In this document: positions 1 to 5,454 of the stretch, piece by piece | Position numbering within the stretch: position 1 is the first letter of the stretch | Layout: the number at the start of each line of letters is the position of its first letter | Assembly: GCA_910585255.1 (NCBI GenBank) | Contig: CAJUEI010000230.1 | Span: 1-5,454, forward strand | Reading direction: 5' to 3' | Length of the DNA stretch: 5,454 nt | Source of the DNA: an uncultured Lachnospiraceae bacterium | GTDB taxonomy: Bacteria > Bacillota > Clostridia > Lachnospirales > Lachnospiraceae | Notes under the pieces: generated by a model | Seen by the model: only the letters and a program-made list of their open reading frames with translations | The model's database searches: none | Told to the model about the DNA's origin: nothing | Program-made: the position numbers and the translations under genes

Positions 1-1
1 T

Positions 2-1294
2 TTGGAGCGGGGAGAAGATGTGGACGCTAGGACAGATACGGTTGCAAAGTTTTGGAATGGGGGAGACTTAAATCCTTCTTCTAATGTACAGTTTGGAGAA
101 GGGGGAGCCGGGACTTTTTCGGACGGAAAACTGAATACATTGGTAAAGGATACAGAGGGAAGAAATCGAAAAGTGTTGGAAGTATTGGTGGAAGCGGGGG
201 CACCGGAAGAAATTTTATATTGGAATAAGCCGCATATTGGAACCGATTTGCTGCGGAAAGTGGTAAAAGGGATTCGCAAGCGGATAGAGGCTTATGGCGG
301 GGAAGTTCGTTTTCTTAGTCAGGTGACGGACTTTGAGACAGAGAAAGAAGGGGAAGAAGAAAGGCTTGCAGCGGTGATTGTAAATAAAACAGAGCGGATT
401 TCCTGTCAGGTGGCTGTACTTGCGATTGGACATAGTGCACGGGATACCTTTGCCATGCTAGACAGACATTTGGTTTCGATGTCGGCAAAGGCATTTGCTG
501 TTGGGGTTCGGATAGAGCATCCGCAGAGTCAGATCAATTTGGCTCAGTATGGAACAGAGAAGAAAGAAGGGATTCCGGCAGCGGATTATAAATTAACCTA
601 TCAGGCTTCTAACGGACGAAGTGTTTATTCTTTTTGTATGTGTCCAGGCGGTTATGTAGTAAATGCTTCTTCAGAGGAGGGGAGGCTTGCCGTAAATGGA
701 ATGAGCAATTATAAGCGTGACGGAAGAAATGCTAATAGTGCGGTTATTGTATCGGTGACACCAGAGGATTTTCCAGGAGACTCTCCGCTTGCGGGAATTG
801 TGTTTCAAAGGAAGTTAGAAGAGGCGGCTTATCTTGCTGGAAGCGGAAAGATTCCGCTGCAGTTATTTGGAGATTTTCTAGAGAACCGAAAGTCGGAACG
901 GCTAGGAGAAGTGAGTCCTAGCTTAAAGGGGGATTATTCGTTTGCAAATGTAAGAGAGATGTTTCCAACAGAAATCGGTGAGGCATTAGAAGAAGGTATT
1001 TTGGCTTTTGGAAAGAAAATTTCTGGGTTTGACAGGACAGATGCCCTTTTATCCGGTGTAGAAAGCCGTACCTCTTCTCCCGTTCGTATCTGGCGGAATC
1101 ATGAAATGGAGAGCAGTGTTTTAGGGATTTATCCTTGTGGAGAAGGAGCAGGGTATGCTGGAGGGATTACATCAGCAGCTATGGACGGAATAAAGACGGC
1201 AGAAGCGATTGCAAAAAAATATCGTTCATGGGATGCAGAAGATAAAGAGAGGATAAAAAAAGATGGATGGGATAAGAGAACGATTACAGAATAA
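2..1294 (+). CDS. FAD-dependent dehydrogenase, COG2509-like, 5'-truncated by window edge
   Basis: This is the C-terminal 430 residues of a flavoprotein resembling the uncharacterised NAD/FAD-utilising dehydrogenases of COG2509. The reading frame is open to the left edge, so the TTG at position 2 is probably not the real start. Family members are roughly 530 residues, so about 100 N-terminal residues, including the GxGxxG dinucleotide-binding loop, should lie upstream. Visible conserved blocks, in window numbering, are FGEGGAGTFSDGKLNT (residues 31-46), IGHSARD (142-148), the CMCPGG segment with C212 and C214, and a C-terminal flavin-contact block beginning YPCGEGAGYAGG (377-388) that ends in a helix running into TAEAIAKKY. 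The substrate of this family is not established, so no reaction is assigned. There is no sign of a membrane segment, so it is probably cytosolic. Its last 32 nt overlap proB, which suggests co-transcription. The family call is from recognised motifs; a role in proline metabolism would be inference only. Confidence 0.85.
   Translation: MERGEDVDARTDTVAKFWNGGDLNPSSNVQFGEGGAGTFSDGKLNTLVKDTEGRNRKVLEVLVEAGAPEEILYWNKPHIGTDLLRKVVKGIRKRIEAYGGEVRFLSQVTDFETEKEGEEERLAAVIVNKTERISCQVAVLAIGHSARDTFAMLDRHLVSMSAKAFAVGVRIEHPQSQINLAQYGTEKKEGIPAADYKLTYQASNGRSVYSFCMCPGGYVVNASSEEGRLAVNGMSNYKRDGRNANSAVIVSVTPEDFPGDSPLAGIVFQRKLEEAAYLAGSGKIPLQLFGDFLENRKSERLGEVSPSLKGDYSFANVREMFPTEIGEALEEGILAFGKKISGFDRTDALLSGVESRTSSPVRIWRNHEMESSVLGIYPCGEGAGYAGGITSAAMDGIKTAEAIAKKYRSWDAEDKERIKKDGWDKRTITE
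1247..1252 (+). promoter_or_regulatory. Ribosome binding site of proB, inside the upstream gene
   Basis: GAGAGG lies 10 nt before the ATG at 1263, entirely within the coding sequence of the FAD-dependent dehydrogenase. It supports 1263 as the proB start. Ribosomes finishing the upstream gene would pass through this site, so the two genes may be translationally coupled (inference). Confidence 0.6.
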
Positions 1295-2105
1295 AAAACG
1301 TGTGGTGATTAAAATAGGTTCTTCTTCTCTGACACATGAGATTACCGGGAACTTAAATCTGCAGAAATTGGAAAAGTTGGTTCGTACACTTTGTGATCTT
1401 CGCAATCAGGGAATGGAAGTGGTGCTGGTATCTTCTGGGGCGATTGCGGTTGGAAGAAAGTCGCTTGGACTGATGGAGCGGCCAAAGAAGATTTCTTTAA
1501 AACAGGCTTGTGCAGCAGTAGGACAAGCAAATTTAATGATGATCTATCAGAAATTATTTGCTGAATATGGGCAGCTTTCGGCTCAGGTTTTGATTACAAA
1601 GACAACGATGGTAAATGAACTTTCCCGATATAATGCAAGGAATACCTTTGAGGAATTACTGCAGTTAGGGGTGATTCCGATTGTAAATGAAAATGATACC
1701 GTTTCGACTTATGAGATTGAGTTTGGAGATAACGATCGGCTGTCGGCGATTGTGGCTGGGCTGATTCATGCAGATCTGTTGATTTTATTGTCCGATATTG
1801 ATGGGCTGTTTACCGATGATCCGAATTGTAATCCAGAGGCAGAATTTATCGATTTTGTGCCAGAGATTACAGCAGAATTATTAGAGATGGGAAAGGGGTC
1901 TGCAAGTGTGGTGGGAACAGGAGGCATGTCAGCTAAGATTGCAGCGGCTCGAATTGCTACGGATTCCGGGGCAGATATGGTAATTGCCAATGCCAAGGAT
2001 ACCAATGTAATCTATCAAATTTTGCTGGGGAAACCGGTTGGAACCTTGTTTTTGGCTCATAAGAATAAAGACTTCGATTTATTGGACTATTTGGCGGACT
2101 ATTAG
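1263..2105 (+). CDS. proB: Glutamate 5-kinase, short form without PUA domain
   Basis: ProB phosphorylates L-glutamate with ATP to gamma-glutamyl phosphate, the first and normally proline-inhibited step of proline synthesis in the cytosol. The 280 residues form one amino-acid-kinase domain. Visible motifs are VVIKIGSSSLT (14-24, phosphate-binding Lys17), VSSGAIAVG (56-64), NARNTFEELLQLGVIPIVNE (124-143) continuing to the NEND of residues 142-145, FGDNDRLS (154-161), LLSDIDGLFTDDP (175-187) and GTGGMSAK (218-225, nucleotide-binding Lys225). The E. coli enzyme has about 367 residues with a C-terminal PUA domain; this protein stops right after the kinase fold, as in many clostridial ProB proteins. 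The start at 1263 has an SD sequence 10 nt upstream and overlaps the preceding gene by 32 nt. The partner enzyme ProA is encoded about 2 kb downstream rather than immediately next door. Function is assigned with high certainty. Confidence 0.96.
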   Translation: MDGIRERLQNKKRVVIKIGSSSLTHEITGNLNLQKLEKLVRTLCDLRNQGMEVVLVSSGAIAVGRKSLGLMERPKKISLKQACAAVGQANLMMIYQKLFAEYGQLSAQVLITKTTMVNELSRYNARNTFEELLQLGVIPIVNENDTVSTYEIEFGDNDRLSAIVAGLIHADLLILLSDIDGLFTDDPNCNPEAEFIDFVPEITAELLEMGKGSASVVGTGGMSAKIAAARIATDSGADMVIANAKDTNVIYQILLGKPVGTLFLAHKNKDFDLLDYLADY

Positions 2106-2131
2106 TGAGAAACGATTTTTATAAAAGAAAT

Positions 2132-2138
2132 GGGAGGG
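2132..2138 (+). promoter_or_regulatory. Ribosome binding site that favours the start at 2142
   Basis: GGGAGGG ends 3 nt before an ATG at 2142. An in-frame ATG at 2130 actually overlaps this purine tract and has no good SD sequence of its own. The spacing to 2142 is short, but the match to the anti-SD is strong, so 2142 is the likelier start of the following gene. Confidence 0.5.
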
Positions 2139-2141
2139 TAC

Positions 2142-3332
2142 ATGGAGATACGTATCATTAAAAGTCAGAAAGGGAGCCATTACCTGCCGTTTTCTCGGGA
2201 ACGGTTTTTATGTATATCGGATGGAACAAAACGGTTGGGAGAATATCTGGCAAAACGGTTAGAACTTTATGATATAGCAGAAAATAAAAAAGAAGAGATT
2301 GTACCAAATCTGATCAAATATCAGATCTGGGATATTCGGGTGCTGCAGCCGCAGGAGGGCTGCTGTTATTTTACCAGTTGTCATGTAATAGAAAAAAATC
2401 AGATTAAGGTAGAACTGTATCGCTATCAGGAGACAGCAAAAACAGTGGAATTTCTCTATGAAGACAGAGAAGATATGCTGATCTATGCTTCACAGAAAAA
2501 AACCGTAGTGTTTTTATTAAATGAAAATTATTTGTTAATTCAATATATGTATATAAAAAGTAATGAGACAGAAACCTATTCTGGGTTTTTAGATTTTGAG
2601 TTAAAGCTGTATAGTATAAAAGAGAAAAAGACGATTCCTGTCACAGATGTTTGGCTTTCACAGGCTGGGATTGAACAGATGCAGATGGTAACGAAAAATA
2701 TCTGTGTGATAAAAACAGGGGTCAATCTTTTAGAAGAAGAGAGATATCAATTTTTAGCAGAGAGAGAAGTCTGCCCAGAGAGAATCGGTTTTTTTAATAT
2801 TCAGCAGATGATATCGGATATTTTATTAAGACAGAAAAGTATCTCAATGGAGGTAATAGAAGAGACCCAATGGGATAAGACGCTGCTTGGGATGCATGTA
2901 GAAGAAGAGATCGTTATGTATTCAAAATTGTTTTTACAGGAAGAAAGGGAAGAGGTTGTTTTTTATCACTATAAGGAAAAAAAGGCTGAAATCTGCGAGC
3001 GGACAGGAATTTCTCGGTTGGATCAGATAGCGGATACTTGTATGATTCAGTCTGTACCCTATATCAAGCGAAAGACGGAAGAAGGAATTTCTTTTTATAA
3101 TATACGAAAGCACTGCGGTGAGTTTTCTTTTGAAAAAGAGCAACGGATTCTTCGAGTGAAACATGGAATTGCTGTTGTGGAAGAAGTGCAGAAAAAAAGT
3201 TGGTTTAAGAAGGAATACTGTTGGTGTGAAGTTTATCTGCTTCCGCTAAAGGAGCGGATTTTGCGGGAAAAGGCAAAGGTAAAGGAAGTGATGATTTTTG
3301 AGCAGGAAGGAATTTATTTGTTTACGGAGTAG
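2142..3332 (+). CDS. Protein of unknown function, possible seven-bladed beta-propeller
   Basis: I do not recognise a named family. The 396-residue protein has no signal peptide or hydrophobic membrane span, is rich in Lys and Glu, and is probably cytosolic. Its secondary-structure pattern looks mainly beta: short alternating hydrophobic stretches separated by charged turns. A recurrent element of the form hydrophobic-x-hydrophobic-aromatic-x-hydrophobic, followed by a charged turn and another strand, occurs around Y43 (LELYDI), Y93 (VELYRY), Y157 (LKLYSI), F218 (IGFFNI), Y275 (VVFYHY), Y319 (ISFYNI) and Y365 (CEVYLL). The spacings are 50, 64, 61, 57, 44 and 46 residues, which fits divergent WD40-like blades. 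Cysteines include a C74-C75 pair and C360/C362, with no clear metal site or catalytic motif. An alternative in-frame ATG at 2130 would add four residues (MGGY), but the SD favours 2142. The gene sits between proB (36-nt gap) and the DUF896 gene, so it is probably in the same transcript. Sampled stretches are more AT-rich than proB and proA. The coding call is firm; the fold is inference. Confidence 0.85.
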   Translation: MEIRIIKSQKGSHYLPFSRERFLCISDGTKRLGEYLAKRLELYDIAENKKEEIVPNLIKYQIWDIRVLQPQEGCCYFTSCHVIEKNQIKVELYRYQETAKTVEFLYEDREDMLIYASQKKTVVFLLNENYLLIQYMYIKSNETETYSGFLDFELKLYSIKEKKTIPVTDVWLSQAGIEQMQMVTKNICVIKTGVNLLEEERYQFLAEREVCPERIGFFNIQQMISDILLRQKSISMEVIEETQWDKTLLGMHVEEEIVMYSKLFLQEEREEVVFYHYKEKKAEICERTGISRLDQIADTCMIQSVPYIKRKTEEGISFYNIRKHCGEFSFEKEQRILRVKHGIAVVEEVQKKSWFKKEYCWCEVYLLPLKERILREKAKVKEVMIFEQEGIYLFTE

Positions 3333-3355
3333 AGCAGATGGGTGAAGAAGAGAAA

Positions 3356-3360
3356 AGGAG
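3356..3360 (+). promoter_or_regulatory. Ribosome binding site of the DUF896 gene
   Basis: AGGAG, preceded by an A run, ends 9 nt before the ATG at 3370. It would also sit 6 nt from an in-frame TTG at 3367, so spacing alone does not decide between the two starts. ATG is preferred as the stronger initiation codon. Confidence 0.6.
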
Positions 3361-3369
3361 TTTTTATTG

Positions 3370-3582
3370 ATGAATGATGAGAAAATTGCACGAATTAATG
3401 AATTATATCATAAATCTAAAAGAGAAGGACTAACAGAAGAAGAAAAGAAAGAGCAGGCTGTACTTCGCTATGAATATATTCAGGCAGTGAAAAATAATTT
3501 AAGAAGTACATTGGATTCGGTGTCGATACAGGAGGCAGACGGAACCATTACAGATTTATCGAAAGGAAGAAAGGATCATTAG
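3370..3582 (+). CDS. DUF896 / UPF0291 family small protein (YnzC-like)
   Basis: This 70-residue protein resembles the DUF896 (UPF0291) family, whose Bacillus subtilis member YnzC is a small cytosolic protein with an N-terminal helical hairpin. The family hallmark is visible: KIARINELYHKSKREGLTEE (residues 5-24), then a second helix with LRYEYIQAVKNNLR (32-45). The C-terminal tail ending in GRKDH looks flexible and charged. Length is close to the family norm of about 70 to 80 residues. The molecular function of the family is not established, so none is given. The ATG at 3370 is chosen over the adjacent in-frame TTG at 3367, which would add one residue. The gene follows the unknown protein by 37 nt and is separated from the cyclo-ligase gene by only 4 nt, so co-transcription with its neighbours is very likely. 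Confidence 0.9.
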   Translation: MNDEKIARINELYHKSKREGLTEEEKKEQAVLRYEYIQAVKNNLRSTLDSVSIQEADGTITDLSKGRKDH

Positions 3583-3586
3583 TAAA

Positions 3587-4153
3587 ATGAATAGTATGGC
3601 ATCAAAGGAAGAGGTACGGAAAGTAATCCGGGGGTATCGAATGTCTCTGCCGGAGGAAAGTGCCGTAATGAAGAGCATTGCGATATCCGAAAAACTGCTT
3701 CAGATGGAAGTATATAAAAAGGCAGAGTGTATTTATTGTTATATTGATTTTCGAAATGAAGTAAAGACAAAGCCCATTATTCGGCGTGCGATTGGGGACG
3801 GGAAAAGAGTAGCGATTCCTCGTGTGGAGAATGGGCAGATGGAGTTTTATTATTTTGAGGGGTATCATAGTCTGCAGCCGGGAACATATGGTGTATTGGA
3901 GCCGGTTGGAGGGGTATTAGCGGAAGAAAGAGAGGCTTTGCTGATTATGCCTGGGGTTGCGTTTGACAGAGAGAATCACCGTATTGGCTATGGAGGAGGG
4001 TATTATGACCGCTACTTAGAGCGTGCAAATCAGCATTTTAAGATTGCATTGGCTTATCAGTTTCAGGTCTTTCAGAGGATTCCTTTTGAAACTTTTGATA
4101 TCCAGCCGGATTTGGTTTTAACGGAGAGGTGTGTACAGGTATTGGGCAGCTAG
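3587..4153 (+). CDS. 5-formyltetrahydrofolate cyclo-ligase
   Basis: The enzyme (5,10-methenyltetrahydrofolate synthetase, EC 6.3.3.2) converts 5-formyltetrahydrofolate to 5,10-methenyltetrahydrofolate using ATP, returning a folate by-product to the one-carbon pool in the cytosol. The 188-residue length matches the family. The N-terminal part shows the usual helical segment with K7, R11 and R18, then a strand of the type ECIYCYIDFRNEV and VAIPRV. The diagnostic block is PGVAFDRENHRIGYGGG (residues 122-138), followed at once by YYDRYL (139-144), which form the nucleotide- and folate-binding region. The start at 3587 has a weak SD (AAGGA, 3571-3575) 11 nt upstream; a second ATG at 3596 would remove three residues but lies too far from that SD. 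Only 4 nt separate it from the DUF896 stop and 21 nt from proA, so it is embedded in the operon. No direct link between its reaction and proline synthesis is known to me; the arrangement may only reflect shared housekeeping expression. Confidence 0.94.
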   Translation: MNSMASKEEVRKVIRGYRMSLPEESAVMKSIAISEKLLQMEVYKKAECIYCYIDFRNEVKTKPIIRRAIGDGKRVAIPRVENGQMEFYYFEGYHSLQPGTYGVLEPVGGVLAEEREALLIMPGVAFDRENHRIGYGGGYYDRYLERANQHFKIALAYQFQVFQRIPFETFDIQPDLVLTERCVQVLGS

Positions 4154-4160
4154 ATAGAAG

Positions 4161-4167
4161 AGAGGAG
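4161..4167 (+). promoter_or_regulatory. Ribosome binding site of proA
   Basis: AGAGGAG ends 7 nt before the ATG at 4175. This is a near-ideal SD and spacing, which fixes the proA start and suggests efficient initiation. Confidence 0.7.
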
Positions 4168-4174
4168 CAGTTTT

Positions 4175-5416
4175 ATGTTACAGGAATTAGGAATACGGGC
4201 AAGGGCAGCAGAGCCTAAGGCGGCACTTTTGCAGTGTAAAGAAAAAAATCGAGGACTGCGTGCGGCAGCGGAGGCTTTAGTAAAGTATAAAGCAGAGATT
4301 TTAGAGGCAAATCAAAGAGATTTGGAAAGGGCAAAGAAAAATGGGATGCGGCAGGCTCTTTTGGATCGGCTTCAGCTTTCGGAGGATCGGATTCAGGGAA
4401 TGGCGGAAGGGCTTTTGCAGGTTGCAGGCTTAGAAGATCCGATTGGAGAAGTAGTTGGAATGAAGCTGCGTCCGAACGGGCTTCGAATTGGACAGAAACG
4501 AGTGCCTCTTGGGGTGATTGGGATTATCTATGAAGCCCGTCCGAATGTTACGGCAGATGCGTTTGGGCTTTGTTTTAAGTCTGGGAATGTCTGTATATTA
4601 AAAGGGGGGAGTGATGCGATTGATTCTAATCAGAAGATAGTGGAGGTGATTCGGGCGGCATTAAAGGAGGAAGGTCTGCCGGAGGATGTCCTTCTTTTTA
4701 TTGCGGATACCGATCGAGAGACAACGAGGGAGTTTATGCGGATGAATTCCTATGTGGATGTATTGATTCCTAGAGGAAGTGCGGGGTTAATTCAGGCGGT
4801 GGTGGAGAATAGTACAATTCCTGTGATTGAAACCGGGACTGGGAATTGTCATATCTTTGTGGATGAGACGGCTGATTTTGATATGGCTTTAGAGATTATT
4901 GATAATGCAAAGACACAGCGAATTGGGGTGTGTAATGCTTGTGAGTCGTTGGTGGTTAGCTCGAAGATTGCGGAGGAGTTTTTGCCTTTGTTAAAGGCAC
5001 GGTTGGATAAAAAGCAAGTGGAGATTCGGGGAGATAAGCGGGCACGGGAGATTTTACCTTCTATTGTGGAAGCGGTGGAAGAGGATTGGGGGAAGGAATA
5101 TTTGGATTATGTGATTTCGCTTAAGATTGTGGATTGTTTTGAGGATGCAGTTTCGCATATTAATCGGTATAATACAAAACATTCGGAGGCGATTGTGACA
5201 CGGGATTATTGTCATGCAGAGCGGTTTTTAAATGAGGTGGATGCAGCGGTGGTTTATGTAAATGCTTCTACTCGGTTTACGGATGGGTTTGAGTTTGGAT
5301 TTGGGGCTGAGATTGGGATTAGTACGCAGAAGATTCATGCTAGGGGACCTATGGGGCTGAAGGAGCTTACTACTTTGAAGTATGTGGTTTATGGGGATGG
5401 GCAGGTTCGGGAATAA
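4175..5416 (+). CDS. proA: Glutamate-5-semialdehyde dehydrogenase (gamma-glutamyl phosphate reductase)
   Basis: ProA reduces gamma-glutamyl phosphate with NADPH to glutamate-5-semialdehyde, the second step of proline synthesis; the product cyclises to pyrroline-5-carboxylate for ProC. The 413 residues match the usual family length, and the fold is that of the aldehyde dehydrogenase superfamily. Visible motifs are PLGVIGIIYEARPNVT (111-126), LKGGSDA (142-148), the ETGTGNCHIFVDE block (from 219) and RIGVCNACES (249-258). C253 in VCNA is the expected catalytic thiol, by alignment with known ProA enzymes. C256 follows three positions later, making a CxxC. The C-terminal part has NRYNTKHSEAIVT and FGFGAEIGISTQKIHARGP, both typical of ProA. 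The start at 4175 has a strong SD 7 nt upstream. It works with ProB encoded upstream, although three genes separate the two here. The 3' half is strikingly poor in C on the coding strand. Function is certain. Confidence 0.97.
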   Translation: MLQELGIRARAAEPKAALLQCKEKNRGLRAAAEALVKYKAEILEANQRDLERAKKNGMRQALLDRLQLSEDRIQGMAEGLLQVAGLEDPIGEVVGMKLRPNGLRIGQKRVPLGVIGIIYEARPNVTADAFGLCFKSGNVCILKGGSDAIDSNQKIVEVIRAALKEEGLPEDVLLFIADTDRETTREFMRMNSYVDVLIPRGSAGLIQAVVENSTIPVIETGTGNCHIFVDETADFDMALEIIDNAKTQRIGVCNACESLVVSSKIAEEFLPLLKARLDKKQVEIRGDKRAREILPSIVEAVEEDWGKEYLDYVISLKIVDCFEDAVSHINRYNTKHSEAIVTRDYCHAERFLNEVDAAVVYVNASTRFTDGFEFGFGAEIGISTQKIHARGPMGLKELTTLKYVVYGDGQVRE

Positions 5417-5454
5417 GAGGGGTACATAAGAGATGCTAGAATGGGGGGGAGGGG
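5417..5454 (+). other. G-rich tail after proA, possible start of another gene
   Basis: The last 38 nt hold a purine tract, GAGGGG (5417-5422), 10 nt before an ATG at 5433. The frame from that ATG stays open to the window edge and would read MLEWGGG. A second ATG at 5441 is in another frame. The stretch ends in a seven-G run and four more Gs. It could be the SD and first codons of a downstream operon gene or simple intergenic sequence; seven codons are too few to decide. Confidence 0.2.

Noticed and set aside
2..4. TTG as the true start of the first gene
   Set aside because: The frame is open to the edge, and the protein lacks the N-terminal FAD-binding loop expected of its family, so the gene almost certainly begins upstream.
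215..433. Minus-strand open frame of 72 codons
   Set aside because: It lies wholly antisense to the well-conserved flavoprotein and has no recognisable domain. Other minus-strand frames (1342-1530, 1766-2005, 2934-3164, 3579-3770, 3602-3868) are rejected for the same reason.
1029..1034. TTGACA resembling a -35 promoter element
   Set aside because: It lies inside the flavoprotein gene, and the sequence 17 nt downstream (TCCGGT) is not a -10 box.
2106..2141. Possible terminator or promoter between proB and the unknown gene
   Set aside because: The short A/T-rich gap has no inverted repeat with a T tract and no paired -35/-10 elements; only the SD is convincing.
3962..3967. TTGACA resembling a -35 promoter element ahead of proA
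   Set aside because: It encodes part of the conserved cyclo-ligase motif (FDR), and no convincing TATAAT-like box follows at 16-18 nt.
1..5454. Search for a mobile element, CRISPR array, tRNA, rRNA or defence system
   Set aside because: No transposase, integrase, direct-repeat array or structured RNA signature was seen; coding sequence fills nearly all of the window and most genes are housekeeping.

Overview
The window is a compact, one-directional gene block with every gene on the + strand, most likely from a Clostridia genome, probably Lachnospiraceae. The evidence is moderate-to-low G+C, purine-rich coding strands, strong Shine-Dalgarno sequences, gaps of only 4 to 37 nt between genes, and the family-level character of the proteins. 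The genus cannot be fixed from the sequence alone.

Layout from left to right: (1) the 3' part of an uncharacterised FAD-dependent dehydrogenase of the COG2509 type, whose N-terminal FAD-binding Rossmann segment lies off the left edge; (2) proB, a short glutamate 5-kinase without the C-terminal PUA domain, starting inside the end of gene 1; (3) a 396-residue cytosolic protein of unknown function, which shows seven spaced aromatic repeats that could be the blades of a beta-propeller; (4) a 70-residue DUF896/UPF0291 protein; (5) 5-formyltetrahydrofolate cyclo-ligase; (6) proA, glutamate-5-semialdehyde (gamma-glutamyl phosphate) dehydrogenase; (7) a 38-nt G-rich tail that may hold the start of another gene.

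ProB and ProA carry out the first two steps from glutamate to proline: glutamate to gamma-glutamyl phosphate, then to glutamate-5-semialdehyde, which cyclises to pyrroline-5-carboxylate. The pyrroline-5-carboxylate reductase (ProC) is not in the window. The proBA pair is usually adjacent, but here three genes sit between the two. The tight spacing and absence of visible terminators suggest that everything is co-transcribed from a promoter upstream of the window.

Most of the window is ordinary housekeeping metabolism. I found no mobile element, CRISPR array, tRNA, rRNA or riboswitch. The most unusual item is the unknown protein between proB and DUF896.
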